The notes: a model not told the origin generated them from the letters alone. A DNA stretch of 64,000 bases from Candidatus Poribacteria bacterium (GCA_003635195.1 PYIY01000082.1:1-64000), one strand, 5' to 3'. Shown: positions 7,648 to 17,654, numbered from the stretch's first letter. Numbers and translations are program-made.

Positions 7648-9144
7648 CTAAACCGGCACTTCTAAAACTTCATCAACGATTTGTCCCGTCTCTCGGTGCG
7701 CCTCCTCAATTTGTGTCTGGCAATTATAGATATGCTGTTCGATTTCATTGAGTTGTGCTTCAAAATTACCTATCATCCGATGAACCTCCGCGGGAGACGT
7801 GCCGCCGAGGCTCTGATTGTTCTGAATCGCTAACTCTGCATCCAAAATTTGTTTCAACTGTGAAATCGGTATGTCAATATTTTTTTCTTTCAAGAGTTCC
7901 TGCGTGAGTTCCCAATCCGAGAACGTCTTTTCCCGATTCACGAGTTCACCGACAAGCCATCCGACAATCTCGTGGCACTCCCGAAAACTGATTTTATGCT
8001 CCTTAACCAAATAATTCGCCAACTCCGTCGCCGTCGCGAAGTTTGCATTCGCCAATTCAGCCATCCGTCCCGTCTTGAAGTCTGTCGTTTTGAGAAGTTC
8101 GGGCAACATACCGAGACACGCTTTCACAATATCAAACGCTTCCCACAACGGCGGTTTATCCTCTTGGAAATCACGGTTATACCCCATCGGCAGCCCCTTA
8201 AGATTCGTCAACAGGTCGAGCAATGCGCCGTAGACGCGTCCGGTGCGTCCTCGTGTGAGTTCGGCGATGTCCGGATTCTTTTTCTGCGGCATGATGGAAC
8301 TCCCGAAACTATACGTATCGTCAAGTACCGCCATCCCGAATTCATAGGTTGTCCAGTAGACGATTTCTTCGCTGATTCGTGAGAGATTCGCCATCACGAG
8401 CGACAACGCGAAAAGCGTCTCTGCGATAAAATCACGGCTGCTGATAACATCAAGGGCGTGTTCGTGTGGGGCATCGAAACCGAGCAGCTTTGTTGTCAGT
8501 TCTCGGTCAATCGGGAAGGTCGTGCCAGCCAAAGCACATGCGCCGAGCGGGTTCGTATTGGCAAGTGCATAAGCCGATTGCAGACGTTTCTGGTCTCTCA
8601 GGAACATGCTCACATAAGCCGTCGCCCAGAAACCGAGACTGATCGGCTGTGCGTGCTGTGTATGCGTATAGCCGGGCATTACAGTATCGGCATGTGCTTT
8701 CGCTATATATAGGAACGCTTCGCAGAGTGTGGAGAGTCCGCGCTGGATATTGAGGATCTCATCTCGGATGTAAAGGTGTGCATCAACGAGTACCTGATCG
8801 TTACGGGAACGCGCCGTGTGAAGTCTGCCGCCGAATTCGCGACCTGCATTCTCAATCAAATACGATTCGACGTTCATGTGGACATCTTCTTTATTCGGAT
8901 CAAGCGTAAAATTGCTGTTCTGAAAATCTTCTTCCGCTTTCTGGAGCCAGCGCAAAATCTCGCGTAGGTCAGCATTGGAGATGATCTCTTGCCGAGCGAG
9001 CATAATCGCGTGTGCTTGGCTGCCCCAGATATCGTATCCGATGAGGCGTGTATCGGCTTCGATAGAATGCGTGAAGGCTATTGTTTCTGTGGTGAGGTTT
9101 GTGCTAAAACGTCCACCCCAGAGTGTTTTTTTCGGTTTTCCCAT
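7648..9144 (-). CDS. argH: Argininosuccinate lyase
   Basis: A 498-residue member of the fumarase/aspartase superfamily that splits argininosuccinate into arginine and fumarate. Conserved parts include LWGGRFSTNLT at the N-terminus, DVHMNVESYL, LHTARSRNDQV, the catalytic loop GSSIMPQKKNPDIAELTRGR and GYTHTQHAQPIS. The length is slightly above the usual 460 residues, with a helical C-terminal extension. The start codon lies 6 bp from the stop of the small upstream gene at 9151, so the two are probably co-transcribed. No other arg genes are nearby. Confidence 0.95.
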   Translation of the reverse strand: MGKPKKTLWGGRFSTNLTTETIAFTHSIEADTRLIGYDIWGSQAHAIMLARQEIISNADLREILRWLQKAEEDFQNSNFTLDPNKEDVHMNVESYLIENAGREFGGRLHTARSRNDQVLVDAHLYIRDEILNIQRGLSTLCEAFLYIAKAHADTVMPGYTHTQHAQPISLGFWATAYVSMFLRDQKRLQSAYALANTNPLGACALAGTTFPIDRELTTKLLGFDAPHEHALDVISSRDFIAETLFALSLVMANLSRISEEIVYWTTYEFGMAVLDDTYSFGSSIMPQKKNPDIAELTRGRTGRVYGALLDLLTNLKGLPMGYNRDFQEDKPPLWEAFDIVKACLGMLPELLKTTDFKTGRMAELANANFATATELANYLVKEHKISFRECHEIVGWLVGELVNREKTFSDWELTQELLKEKNIDIPISQLKQILDAELAIQNNQSLGGTSPAEVHRMIGNFEAQLNEIEQHIYNCQTQIEEAHRETGQIVDEVLEVPV

Positions 9145-9150
9145 ATTCCA

Positions 9151-9354
9151 TCAGTTTTCCGTTTTATCAAGCAAATCAAAAACCTCTGCTGCTACTGAAT
9201 TTTGATCCCATTCCGTCCAGACCCCATAGTCGTCATCAAAAATGATAGTTTCATGACGCGCCCGATATAAATCGTGAATAACTTGTTCAATATGATACAG
9301 CTCATCGGTGCTTAAGTTCGGCAATGCTGCGATTATTTTTTCAATTGTCCGCAT
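9151..9354 (-). CDS. Small acidic hypothetical protein, orphan antitoxin-like
   Basis: A 67-residue protein: a helical N-terminus (IEKIIAALPNLSTDELYHIEQVIHDLYRAR) is followed by an acidic tail with WTEWDQNSVAAEVFDLLDK. Small proteins with a helical N-terminal segment of this type often serve as antitoxins, but no toxin gene is adjacent; the next minus-strand gene downstream is argH. It may be an orphan antitoxin or a regulator of argH. No family was recognised with confidence. Confidence 0.55.
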   Translation of the reverse strand: MRTIEKIIAALPNLSTDELYHIEQVIHDLYRARHETIIFDDDYGVWTEWDQNSVAAEVFDLLDKTEN

Positions 9355-9432
9355 TTGGTAAAAAGTCTCTTGTATCGCAAACTGTATGAAGTTTCAGAAA
9401 ATAATTCGGTAATGCGTCAGCAGCCTCTTGGT

Positions 9433-9456
9433 GTAGGAGCGAGCTGCGCTCGCGAT
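9433..9456. repeat. Dispersed palindromic element, copy 1
   Basis: GTAGGAGCGAGCTGCGCTCG followed by CGAT forms a hairpin (GGAGCGAGC/GCTCGCG). A second copy differing at one of 24 positions is at 42708-42731. The sequence between 9355 and 9510 holds no gene that I can see. Confidence 0.7.
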
Positions 9457-9510
9457 CCGTAACTGATGTAATTATACATTGAACGTTATACGAAAATCAC
9501 AATGCATCTG

Positions 9511-9933
9511 TTATAGATGTGCCCATGGATCAATAAGTTCAACCCCAACCCCTTCAAAATCTGTAATGTTTCGCGTTGCAATAGATGCCTCTCGGGAACG
9601 AGCGATCGCAGCAATCTGACAATCGGCTTGGCTTATCGGTCTACCGGTTGCGTGTCGTTGAGCGAAAATTTCGGCGTAAATGTTCGCTGCATCACTATCA
9701 AAAACCAGGATACGTCCAGCCAATAACACAGCAAATACGCGGGCAGCAGCCTCTGAAAGGTTCCGCTGTCGCCTTCCATCGGGCAAGAGTGCTATACCGG
9801 TCAAAATTTCCGCTTCGGTGACAGTTGTCACGAACAAGCTGCTTGCAGACTGGGCACGAAACCAAGCGCGAACCACCTGTTGTGGACTGTCCCGCATGAG
9901 CTCCGAGACGACATTAGTATCAAGAACAATCAT
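9511..9933 (-). CDS. vapC: VapC-type PIN-domain toxin ribonuclease
   Basis: About 140 residues from the ATG at 9933. The longer ORF start in the track (10116) would overlap the antitoxin and is rejected. The PIN active site is visible: MIVLDTNVVSELMR (Asp), TEAEILTGIALLPDGRR (Glu), PISQADCQIAAIA (Asp) and the terminal ATRNITDFEGVGVELIDPW (Asn/Asp). VapC toxins are Mg-dependent RNases that typically cut initiator tRNA or rRNA. The antitoxin gene ends 10 bp upstream, giving the usual vapB-vapC order. Confidence 0.88.
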   Translation of the reverse strand: MIVLDTNVVSELMRDSPQQVVRAWFRAQSASSLFVTTVTEAEILTGIALLPDGRRQRNLSEAAARVFAVLLAGRILVFDSDAANIYAEIFAQRHATGRPISQADCQIAAIARSREASIATRNITDFEGVGVELIDPWAHL

Positions 9934-9943
9934 AATTAGTATT

Positions 9944-10192
9944 TTAGTCAAAACGAGGCGGTTCTCGCATTGGTTCCCGAGGAGGTATCTCAAGTTCCAC
10001 CCCGCCGAAAGGTTTGAAAAGTTCGTGGATCGCGGTTCCAAGATCTTGTGAGGGAACTTCGTGATCAGGAGAGACGTTTCGCGTCTCTGCATCTTGAAGA
10101 TAAACGAGATAATCAACAGCAGATTTGAGTTTTTCAGTAGAGAGTTGTCTGATTAACGTAACTGCCTGCTCTTGCAAATCAGTTTTTCCCAT
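9944..10192 (-). CDS. VapB-like antitoxin partnered with VapC
   Basis: An 82-residue protein immediately upstream of the PIN toxin. The N-terminal helix (LQEQAVTLIRQLSTEKLKSAVDYLVYLQDAETRN) resembles the DUF2281-like N-terminal segment found in several antitoxins. The C-terminal half is rich in Pro and Glu (ELEIPPREPMREPP), suiting an extended toxin-wrapping tail. The start is preceded by GGAGACATATATC. Role is inferred from position and composition. Confidence 0.7.
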   Translation of the reverse strand: MGKTDLQEQAVTLIRQLSTEKLKSAVDYLVYLQDAETRNVSPDHEVPSQDLGTAIHELFKPFGGVELEIPPREPMREPPRFD

Positions 10193-10209
10193 GATATATG
10201 TCTCCTTTG

Positions 10210-11064
10210 CTACGTAACTTGTGGTGGACGACGTATTGACATCGGTTGGATAATCTTACGCTGGTCTGGAGTCAAACGTGCTAACAACGCATCTGAATGC
10301 GGATAGTCGAACCGTTCACGGACATATCTCGGCGAATAACGATAGACGATTGATCTGCGATACCCCTCATTTGTCCGCTCCGCCGATCCGTGCGTAATCG
10401 CATCTGTGAACATCACAACATCGCCTGCCTTGAGATAGATCTCCTGTGTCGCGAAGGCTGTCCCTGCCGGTTTACCGGTTATGCCATCATAAACCAAACC
10501 TTTCCCGTCGTGCTTCAAACGTGGGTGTATCTCCGTGCATTTATGGCTCCCCGGAACAAGGACAGGCGCGCCATCACCCGGTCCAATATCGTTGAGTGCC
10601 ATGAGAACGTTAATCTGACCTACCATCCACTCGCCTGTGTTCTCCTGCCGGAATGTCAGGTAACTCAACGGAACATGCCCACCACAGTGGATATGAATAA
10701 AACCACCAGGACCGCGGACATTGAGGAAATTCTCGTGGATCGAAAGTCCATTGACTTCATGGATGTATTTCCGAACCAGCCCGATCCATGCCGGATGATC
10801 GATTAACTTCTGAAAAACATCGCCACCCTCAATGATATTCTGGAAATTCACGCCGTTCTCAATATTGTAGGTATGCGTCTCAATATTGCCGACCCAGCGC
10901 GGAATCCGTTTATCCTCTATGTTTTCTTCCCAAGGTTGTTCGACGTATGCCCAATGTGCATCAATCCACGCGTTCATCTTATCCAGATCGTCTTCTGAGA
11001 TCGCATCTTCTAAAATGAGATAGCCTTGCAAGTCGAATAGATAATCTTGTATCTCTTGATCCAT
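10210..11064 (-). CDS. Phytanoyl-CoA dioxygenase family protein with an altered iron motif
   Basis: A 284-residue PhyH-type protein (double-stranded beta-helix). The family's Fe(II)/2-oxoglutarate enzymes use an HxD...H triad and a downstream Arg. Here the distal part is intact (FTDAITHGSAERTNEGYRRSIVYRYSPR), but the proximal motif reads FIHIHCGGHVPL. The HxD Asp thus appears to be Gly or another residue, as in HxG-type non-haem iron halogenases, unless a neighbouring His serves as ligand. GAPVLVPGSHKC is the conserved strand before the distal His. Substrate unknown. The ThuA-like gene lies 59 bp upstream on the same strand. Confidence 0.8.
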   Translation of the reverse strand: MDQEIQDYLFDLQGYLILEDAISEDDLDKMNAWIDAHWAYVEQPWEENIEDKRIPRWVGNIETHTYNIENGVNFQNIIEGGDVFQKLIDHPAWIGLVRKYIHEVNGLSIHENFLNVRGPGGFIHIHCGGHVPLSYLTFRQENTGEWMVGQINVLMALNDIGPGDGAPVLVPGSHKCTEIHPRLKHDGKGLVYDGITGKPAGTAFATQEIYLKAGDVVMFTDAITHGSAERTNEGYRRSIVYRYSPRYVRERFDYPHSDALLARLTPDQRKIIQPMSIRRPPQVT

Positions 11065-11123
11065 GTTCCGTCTCCTCAGCCAACAGGTGCGGTTTCAACC
11101 GCACCCATAGAATACCACCACAA

Positions 11124-11927
11124 TTACAGATACGCGTCCAATTCAGATTCCGTCGGGGTTGGCGTAGAGATACCCCCTTCAGGGACATCCACTTTTGCCG
11201 TCCACGCAATCGCGTTGAGAATGAACTTACGGAGTGTGTCATCTGCCCAATTGCGATGGAGATGCCCACCGGTGAACCCGAACCCGCGGCCACCGTCTGA
11301 ACGTTCCACACACCACGCCAGATGCTGTGGCTCACTGTTCGCCACTGATGCGCGGACGTGCGGGTTCCCGCTATGCGGTCCATCCGGTCTTTCAAGCGTT
11401 GATTCAGGCGCGATTGCACTCAACAGGGGTGTCACACCTTGCATATTCTCACGGAAGCGCATGTGATAATACCATTCGTCTTCCAAAGAAAACGGTTCCA
11501 ACCCCTGAGTTATCGGGTGTTCAGGAAATCCTGTAAACGTTGCCGTCCAATACGGATTGACCGAAAGATGTGTTTCAAAATAGCCGCCGATCCAGTCCAA
11601 GAAGCGATCTCCGGGGTCACCTTTCGGCACTTCGACCGCGTAGTGCAACATCGCAAGTCCAATGCCTTGATCCATCAGTTCAGAAATCTGTTCGAGGTGC
11701 GGAATGCTCAAGTGTCCAGTACCACCATCAGAATAAACAATGATTGCATCTGTATCTGCGAAAGTTTTCGGGTCCTCGGGCCAACCTTGAGAGACAACGA
11801 CTTCCACACCCTCAACATTCTTGTTCAACAAATCCGCGAAGAGAGCACATCCAGCGGGATGCTCATGCGAACCGCCGCCATGGCTTGCGCTGCCTGCCAC
11901 CATAACAATTCGAGATTTTTTTGACAT
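11124..11927 (-). CDS. ThuA-like domain protein
   Basis: A 267-residue protein of the ThuA family (class I glutamine-amidotransferase-like fold). Motifs are IVMVAGSASHGGGSHEHPAGC at the N-terminus, TDAIIVYSDGGTGH, GIGLAMLHYAVEVP and EDEWYYHMRF, with the C-terminal RGFGFTGGHLHRNW. ThuA was first linked to trehalose metabolism; related proteins are thought to process keto-sugars alongside Gfo/Idh dehydrogenases. It precedes the PhyH-like gene, probably in one transcript. Confidence 0.82.
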   Translation of the reverse strand: MSKKSRIVMVAGSASHGGGSHEHPAGCALFADLLNKNVEGVEVVVSQGWPEDPKTFADTDAIIVYSDGGTGHLSIPHLEQISELMDQGIGLAMLHYAVEVPKGDPGDRFLDWIGGYFETHLSVNPYWTATFTGFPEHPITQGLEPFSLEDEWYYHMRFRENMQGVTPLLSAIAPESTLERPDGPHSGNPHVRASVANSEPQHLAWCVERSDGGRGFGFTGGHLHRNWADDTLRKFILNAIAWTAKVDVPEGGISTPTPTESELDAYL

Positions 11928-12076
11928 ATTTTACTCCTCTGTTTGGAATATCTATCAGTGTATCATATCTTACCTCTTTTTGCCAAACTTTTTGCTAAAT
12001 AGCAATCAGTTATCAACCATCAGCAGTCAGTTCCATTAGTTTTGATTAGCGTGTATACTAACCCTAAAAGAAAATA

Positions 12077-12105
12077 TTGACAATCCTCAAGAAACGCACT
12101 AAAAT
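12077..12105 (+). promoter_or_regulatory. Predicted promoter of the amidohydrolase gene
   Basis: TTGACA (12077-12082), 17 bp spacer, TAAAAT (12100-12105). It lies 36 bp upstream of the start codon, with AGGAGG between. The upstream stretch 11990-12040 contains copies of the dispersed CAGTTATCAACCATCAGC-type repeat. Confidence 0.6.
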
Positions 12106-12140
12106 ATTCCCTAAACTTAACACAAAATAGGAGGAACCCC

Positions 12141-12998
12141 ATGGAGAAATTCCCGATCGTTGACACACATGTTCATCTCTGGCACCCGAAACAGTTGCGC
12201 TATCCATGGCTTTCGGAAGTCCCCACGCTAAACAGACCTTATCTCCTAACAGATTACATCGAAGCGTACAGTGAATTAGAAATCGAATCCATCGTCTTTG
12301 TCCAATGCGACACACATCCCGATGACGGCTTGAAAGAGACGGCGTGGGTTACCGATCTCGCAACAAGAGTAGAACCTCGGATTCAAGGCATTGTCGCATG
12401 GGCACCGCTTGAGGAAGGCACGCGGGTGGCACCCTTTGTCGAAAAATTGGCAGAGAATCGGCTTGTCAAAGGTATCCGCCGCCTCATCCAATCCGAAAGC
12501 GTCGATTTCTGCGTCCAACCCAACTTTGTGAGCGGTGTCAAGACGCTCTCCCGTTACGGTTTGAGTTTCGACATCTGTATCTTCCACCCACAACTCGCCA
12601 ATGCGATTCGGCTTGTGGAACAGTGCCCGCATGTCCAATTCATCTTGGATCATATCGGCAAACCTGATATCAAGAACCAACTTTTTGACCCGTGGAAACA
12701 GGAACTTGAGACGCTCGCGGCTTTCCCGAACGTTCATTGCAAAATATCAGGTTTGGTAACAGAGGCGGATCTTGAGGCGTGGACACCTGCCGATCTACAA
12801 CCGTATATTGAACACGTCATCACCTGTTTCGGTTTTGATCGGGTTATATATGGCAGCGATTGGCCCGTCTCCACACAAGCCAGCGATTATCCTCGCTGGG
12901 TGCAGACTTTGCAGGATGCTGTATCAGGCTATTCACTTGAAGAATTGCGTAATCTGTTTCGCGACAACGCCATCAAATTTTATAAACTCGATTCATAA
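12141..12998 (+). CDS. Amidohydrolase-2 family metal-dependent hydrolase
   Basis: A 285-residue TIM-barrel hydrolase related to sugar lactonases and 2-pyrone-4,6-dicarboxylate lactonase. The metal motif DTHVHLWHP is at the N-terminus, a conserved His is in FILDHIGKPD, and the catalytic Asp is in VIYGSDWPVS. The length is right for the family. The start has a strong AGGAGG site. The probable substrate is a sugar lactone, which fits the nearby sugar-related genes, but it cannot be fixed from sequence. Confidence 0.82.
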   Translation: MEKFPIVDTHVHLWHPKQLRYPWLSEVPTLNRPYLLTDYIEAYSELEIESIVFVQCDTHPDDGLKETAWVTDLATRVEPRIQGIVAWAPLEEGTRVAPFVEKLAENRLVKGIRRLIQSESVDFCVQPNFVSGVKTLSRYGLSFDICIFHPQLANAIRLVEQCPHVQFILDHIGKPDIKNQLFDPWKQELETLAAFPNVHCKISGLVTEADLEAWTPADLQPYIEHVITCFGFDRVIYGSDWPVSTQASDYPRWVQTLQDAVSGYSLEELRNLFRDNAIKFYKLDS

Positions 12999-13015
12999 GA
13001 AAAGCACTTAAAAAA

Positions 13016-13060
13016 AGAAAAGGGAAGGCGGTATCTTCCATCCTTCCCCTCTTTCGTCTT
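13016..13060. terminator. Bidirectional terminator between convergent genes
   Basis: AAAAGGGAAGG and CCTTCCCCTCTTT form a hairpin. It is preceded by an A-rich run and followed by TCTTTTT. It sits between the amidohydrolase gene (plus) and malate synthase (minus) and could stop transcription in both directions. Confidence 0.65.
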
Positions 13061-13080
13061 TTTACCGTTCTGTCACTTGA

Positions 13081-15264
13081 CTAACCGCCTGCTTTCACTT
13101 CTCGTCGGCGTGGATGTAAAACAAACTCCGTATACCCGTTCGGCACCTCACACCCCTTAAACACCAGGTCTAAAGCCGCCTGAAACGCGATACTCTGCTC
13201 ATAATTTGGCGACATATCCCGATAGTTCGGGTCTCCTGCATTCTGTTCGTCAACAATTTTTGCCATCCGTTGGAACGTCTCTGTTACTTGTTCCCTCGTA
13301 ACGATCCCATGGTGGAGCCAATTGGCGATATGCTGACTCGAAATCCGCAGCGTCGCCCGATCCTCCATCAAACCGACGTTGTTAATATCCGGTATCTTCG
13401 AGCAGCCGATCCCCTGGTCCACCCATCGCACGACGTAGCCCAAGATGCCCTGTGCATTGTTATCCAACTCGCGCTGAATCTCATCGGGCTGCAACTCGCG
13501 TTCTGTTAACAATGGTGGTGTTAGCAGATCTGTCAGGCTCGCGCGCTGTCTTGCGGATAATTCTTTTATCCAGTTCCCAACGTCAACTCGATGGTAATGC
13601 ATCGCATGCAACGTCGCAGCGGTTGGCGATGGCACCCACGCTGTCGTCGCACCCGCCAATGGATGATTTACCTTCGTTTCAACCATCTCAGCCATCTGAT
13701 CAGGTTTCGTCCACATCCCTTTGCCGATCTGTGCGGTACCGAGCAACCCCGTCTCGATGCCTACATCAACGTTCCAATCTTCATAAGCGAGCATCCAGGG
13801 TTCGTTGCGAATGTCCATTTTCGGAATCATCGGTCCTGCTTCCATACTCGTATGGATTTCATCGCCGGTTCTATCCAAAAATCCGGTATTAATAAAGACG
13901 AGTCGTTCTCTCGCAATTCGGATCGACTCCTTGAGATTGACAGTCGTCCGTCGCTCCTCATCCATAATCCCGATCTTAATAGTATTCGTTGGAAGTCCAA
14001 GCGCGGACTCTATCCATTCAAACAATCGAATCGTCATATCGACTTCTTCGGGGCCATGGAACTTCGGTTTGACGATGTAGATACTCCCTGTTTTGCTATT
14101 GGTATGGAGACCATTATTTTCCAGATCATGCATTGCAGCGAAACTCGTTACCATCGCGTCAAGAATTCCTTCGGGAATTTCCTCACCGTCTGCTGTCGTA
14201 ACAGCATCCGTGTACATGTGGAGTCCAACATTCCGAATGAGAAGGAGGCTTCTGCCGGGTAGGGTCAAGGTGCTGCCATCAGGTGCGGTAAACGTCTTAT
14301 CCGGCGCGAGGCGACGGGTCAGCATTTCGCCGCTTTTCTCAAACGTCGTCTCCAGCGTTCCCTTCATGATACCATTCCAGTTGCTATAGACGCGCACCTT
14401 GTCTGCCGCGTCCACTGCAGCAACAGAATCCTCACAATCCTGAATCGTCGTGATTGCCGACTCAAGGATAACATCAAACACACCGGCAGAATGTGCCTTT
14501 CCGACAGGATGTTCTCGATCTACCCGTATTTCAATATGCAGCCCGTGATTCCGAAGTAAAAGAGCACTGAGTTCACCGTTGTTTTGGGTAAACCCTACAA
14601 ATTTGCTTGGATCTGCTAAACCAACTTCACTCCCGCCCTTGAGTGTTGCGCGTAACTGTTGCTCACCATGAACGGCTTTGAGGGAAAATTGCGTAATATC
14701 AGAGAAACTCCCCGTTTCAAGCCCAGTCATCTCATCTAAAAACTGTTCGGTGTACGCGATGACTTTCGCACCTCGGATCGGGTTATAGGTGGCACTTCGG
14801 GTCGCCCCGTCCGATTCATCAATCACATCGGTGCCATAAAGTGCATCGTAGAGACTTCCCCAACGCGCGTTCGCTGCATTCAGGGCATACCGTGCGTTGT
14901 CGGTCGGTACCACGAGTTGGGGACCTGAGATGAGTGAAATTTCTAAGTCAACATCCTCGGTAATCACAGTAAAATCTCGACCTTCAGGGAGCAGATAACC
15001 GATTTCAGTAAGGAACGCCGAATACGCCGCACTGTCCAACGGTTCATCTTTGCGCGCCAGATGCCACGCGTCGATCTGTTGCTGAAGCACATCCCGTTTC
15101 TCCAAAAGCGACCTGTTCTCCGGTGCGAACGCCGCAATGATGTCGCCGAATGCTTTCCAGAAGGTATCTGGTTCTACCCCCGTGCCGGGGGCAATCTCAT
15201 CTCTTACGAGTGCGTACAAGCCTTCATCTATTCTGAGGTTACCGATTTCAATCCGGTTTCCCAT
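13081..15264 (-). CDS. glcB: Malate synthase G
   Basis: About 727 residues from the ATG at 15264, which follows GGAGACAATAGC; the 843-residue ORF in the track extends into a non-coding leader. It condenses glyoxylate and acetyl-CoA to malate. Motifs are [63 protein letters not shown] (catalytic Arg region), [18 protein letters not shown] and [14 protein letters not shown]. The length matches isoform G (about 720). No isocitrate lyase is in the window, so it may serve glycolate/glyoxylate use. Confidence 0.95.
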   Translation of the reverse strand: MGNRIEIGNLRIDEGLYALVRDEIAPGTGVEPDTFWKAFGDIIAAFAPENRSLLEKRDVLQQQIDAWHLARKDEPLDSAAYSAFLTEIGYLLPEGRDFTVITEDVDLEISLISGPQLVVPTDNARYALNAANARWGSLYDALYGTDVIDESDGATRSATYNPIRGAKVIAYTEQFLDEMTGLETGSFSDITQFSLKAVHGEQQLRATLKGGSEVGLADPSKFVGFTQNNGELSALLLRNHGLHIEIRVDREHPVGKAHSAGVFDVILESAITTIQDCEDSVAAVDAADKVRVYSNWNGIMKGTLETTFEKSGEMLTRRLAPDKTFTAPDGSTLTLPGRSLLLIRNVGLHMYTDAVTTADGEEIPEGILDAMVTSFAAMHDLENNGLHTNSKTGSIYIVKPKFHGPEEVDMTIRLFEWIESALGLPTNTIKIGIMDEERRTTVNLKESIRIARERLVFINTGFLDRTGDEIHTSMEAGPMIPKMDIRNEPWMLAYEDWNVDVGIETGLLGTAQIGKGMWTKPDQMAEMVETKVNHPLAGATTAWVPSPTAATLHAMHYHRVDVGNWIKELSARQRASLTDLLTPPLLTERELQPDEIQRELDNNAQGILGYVVRWVDQGIGCSKIPDINNVGLMEDRATLRISSQHIANWLHHGIVTREQVTETFQRMAKIVDEQNAGDPNYRDMSPNYEQSIAFQAALDLVFKGCEVPNGYTEFVLHPRRREVKAGG

Positions 15265-15451
15265 GCTATTGTCTCCATTCAAGGTGCTGTAGGGTGTTGG
15301 ATCCTCGTTAGCCAATGCTTCGTTGCACCGGCAACCAATTTCGCCTGAATTGCCAAATATCATAGCAACAAATCTGCAGTTTGTCAATTGATTTTTATGG
15401 TATAGGATTTGCGCACTATCCCTCAAGTCCCTGATAACGGGATTTAGGGGG

Positions 15452-16243
15452 CTAAAAATGTGGCTGGTTTCTCTTCTTGATGGGGGATTTTCGCCGATCC
15501 TTCCGCCGCGCTTTAAACACATCGCTTGTCTGTTCAATATGTTTAACACGATCCAGGAAGTACAAACGCATGGGTGCCGCAGATTTATAATGCGGGTTAT
15601 CCACAAAAACATCTGGTTCGCCTAACAATTCGTTGATGAGACCCTTTGTCCAGCCACGTTCAGAGATGAGCCGTGTCGGGGTGATTTTTTCTTTCTCACG
15701 CACTGCCTTGCGTGCCGCAGCTTTCTGCTGCTTTTCGGTTTGCCACAACATTTTGTAATCGTCTGAACGTTCGACTTTGCGAACATCGGATTTTAGATAA
15801 ATTGGATAGGTCAAGCGCCCTCCTAAAAAGGTCAGGGAGAAAGACTCAGACGACAAGAATCTATTCACGCGTTCGGGTGTCCAATGTCCACGCCTCAACA
15901 ATTCTTCGCGCGAAAAGTGGGTGTCGGGATGTACTTCTATTTCTATATTCCAAATCTCGCAGAATCTTCCTCGCATTGAGACATCGTGGATATTCTCAAG
16001 CATCAATTCTTTTTCTGCTTTCTCAATATCATTGTAACGAAAGAGCCGAACCGCGTTTAAATCCTCTAATGTAATTACAGTAACACCATCTACCGTTCTC
16101 CCTAATTTTCTTTCAACTTCAAAATCACGGAGTTGGGATTCAGAGAGAATCGTGCCACGTTTTCCGAGTTGGGATTTAGTGATGTATCCGCCTTTTCTGA
16201 TGGTAAAATTACGCGCGGGTCGCCGATGCTTTTGCTGGTTCAT
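15452..16243 (-). CDS. Hypothetical basic protein with HTH-like repeats
   Basis: A 263-residue, highly basic protein that I do not recognise. It contains three similar short helical segments: [28 protein letters not shown] and [17 protein letters not shown]. Each looks like a small helix-turn-helix or DNA-binding repeat followed by a beta hairpin ([33 protein letters not shown]). The C-terminus is very Lys/Arg rich. A nucleic-acid-binding role is plausible. It stands alone between the malate synthase leader and a divergent oxidoreductase gene. Confidence 0.6.
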   Translation of the reverse strand: MNQQKHRRPARNFTIRKGGYITKSQLGKRGTILSESQLRDFEVERKLGRTVDGVTVITLEDLNAVRLFRYNDIEKAEKELMLENIHDVSMRGRFCEIWNIEIEVHPDTHFSREELLRRGHWTPERVNRFLSSESFSLTFLGGRLTYPIYLKSDVRKVERSDDYKMLWQTEKQQKAAARKAVREKEKITPTRLISERGWTKGLINELLGEPDVFVDNPHYKSAAPMRLYFLDRVKHIEQTSDVFKARRKDRRKSPIKKRNQPHF

Positions 16244-16360
16244 GCTGAATACCTCCGGGCAGTTTTCTGTCGTGCTCAGGACGGTTTCAACATCAGATTA
16301 TACTACACTTATAGGCAATTGCCAACTCTTTTTTCACCGAAGGAAAACTACTATAAAATC

Positions 16361-16389
16361 TTGTCAATATCCCAGACAACTGATACAAT
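16361..16389 (+). promoter_or_regulatory. Predicted promoter of the Gfo/Idh gene at 16450
   Basis: TTGTCA (16361-16366), 17 bp spacer, TACAAT (16384-16389), about 60 bp upstream of the start codon. Confidence 0.5.
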
Positions 16390-16449
16390 AGACACAGATT
16401 TAACGCCTCAATTTGTAATTGAGAAACCACCTGAAAGGGAAAATAAAAA

Positions 16450-17529
16450 ATGAAAATCGGAATCATCGGCTGTGGCACGATCAGTAGTGCCTATTTCGAA
16501 GGCGCACGGAAAACCGATATCTTAGAAATCAAAGCCTGCGCGGACCTCCGTCCGGAAGCCGCACAAGCACAAGCCGAGAAATACAACAGCCACGCATGCA
16601 CCGTTGATGAACTGCTCGCAGATCCAGAAATCGAACTCGTCGTGAACCTCACGATTCCAAGAGCACACGTTGAAGTCGGCTTGCAAGTCTTAGAAGCAGG
16701 CAAACACGTCTATAGCGAGAAACCGCTCGGCGTAGATACCGAAAGCGGAAAACAACTCGTCACCGCTGCAACAAAAAAAGAACTCCGCGTCGGATCGGCA
16801 CCAGATACCTTCCTCGGCGCAGGCATCCAGACCTCTCGGAAAGCACTGGACGCTGGGAAAATCGGCAGACCCATTGCTGGCACCGCATTCATGTGCGGAC
16901 ACGGACACGAAAGTTGGCACCCGAATCCCGCCTTCTATTACGACATCGGCGGCGGCCCGATGCTGGATATGGGACCTTACTACGTAACAGCACTCGTCAA
17001 TATCCTCGGTCCCGTCAAGCGTGTCGCAGCGATTACCACAAAGGCATTTGAAGAGCGCGTCGCAACGAGTCAAGCCGCAAAAGGCTTACGCATCCCCGTC
17101 AAAATCACAACGCATCTCACCGGCACCATCGAATTTCAGAACGGTGCAATCATCACAATGATTATGAGTTTCGACATGTGGCGGCACAGTTTACCCTGCA
17201 TCGAAATCTACGGCGAAACCGGCTCAATGACAGTCCCCGATCCAAACGGGTTTGGCGGTCCTGTCCATGTCTGTCCCGCGGGTGGCAATTGGGAGGAGGA
17301 GGAAATCCCTTTCCCGAATAATGCACGGATGATTGGCGTTATTGATATGGTATCGGCAATCCAATCGGGACGCGCGCATCGAGCAAACGGCGCGTTGGCA
17401 TATCACGTGCTTGAAGTGATGTGTGCCTTCGATAAATCCTCCGAAACCGGCGAACACGTCGGCATTGAAAGCACAACGGAACGTCCTGATCCTGTACCCA
17501 TCGGTTTAAACGAATGGGAGGTGGATTAG
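16450..17529 (+). CDS. Gfo/Idh/MocA family oxidoreductase
   Basis: A 359-residue NAD(P)-dependent sugar dehydrogenase family protein. The Rossmann fold starts KIGIIGCGTISSAYFEG. The conserved EKPLGVD motif carries the catalytic Lys, and GGGPMLDMGPYYVTALVNILG carries the His/Asp-equivalent substrate motif. The C-terminal beta-sheet domain follows (GTIEFQNGAIITM). It probably oxidises a sugar or inositol derivative. Preceded by AAAGGGAAAATAAAAA. It converges with hflC. Confidence 0.9.
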   Translation: MKIGIIGCGTISSAYFEGARKTDILEIKACADLRPEAAQAQAEKYNSHACTVDELLADPEIELVVNLTIPRAHVEVGLQVLEAGKHVYSEKPLGVDTESGKQLVTAATKKELRVGSAPDTFLGAGIQTSRKALDAGKIGRPIAGTAFMCGHGHESWHPNPAFYYDIGGGPMLDMGPYYVTALVNILGPVKRVAAITTKAFEERVATSQAAKGLRIPVKITTHLTGTIEFQNGAIITMIMSFDMWRHSLPCIEIYGETGSMTVPDPNGFGGPVHVCPAGGNWEEEEIPFPNNARMIGVIDMVSAIQSGRAHRANGALAYHVLEVMCAFDKSSETGEHVGIESTTERPDPVPIGLNEWEVD

Positions 17530-17535
17530 ATTTTT

Positions 17536-17654
17536 AGTTGTCAGTACGATTTTCTCCCACTGCGAGGCATGAAAAATCTTTCAGTTGCCAGAAAGGGAGT
17601 TCGGATAATTCCAAAACCTCTTAACTGAAGACTGAAAACTTAGTACTGACAACT
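17536..17654. repeat. Short inverted-repeat element, MITE-like
   Basis: AGTTGTCAGTAC at 17536-17547 and its exact reverse complement GTACTGACAACT at 17643-17654 enclose about 95 bp without an ORF. The AGTTGTCAGT word recurs in other gaps of this window (19712, 49190), pointing to a dispersed non-coding element. Confidence 0.6.

Noticed and set aside
13591-14262. 223-residue ORF (plus) opposite malate synthase
   Set aside because: Shadow of the glcB coding sequence; no family features.
15265-15612. N-terminal extension of malate synthase in the ORF track
   Set aside because: Malate synthase G is normally about 720 residues. The ATG at 15264 has a ribosome site, and the extension overlaps the end of the neighbouring gene.
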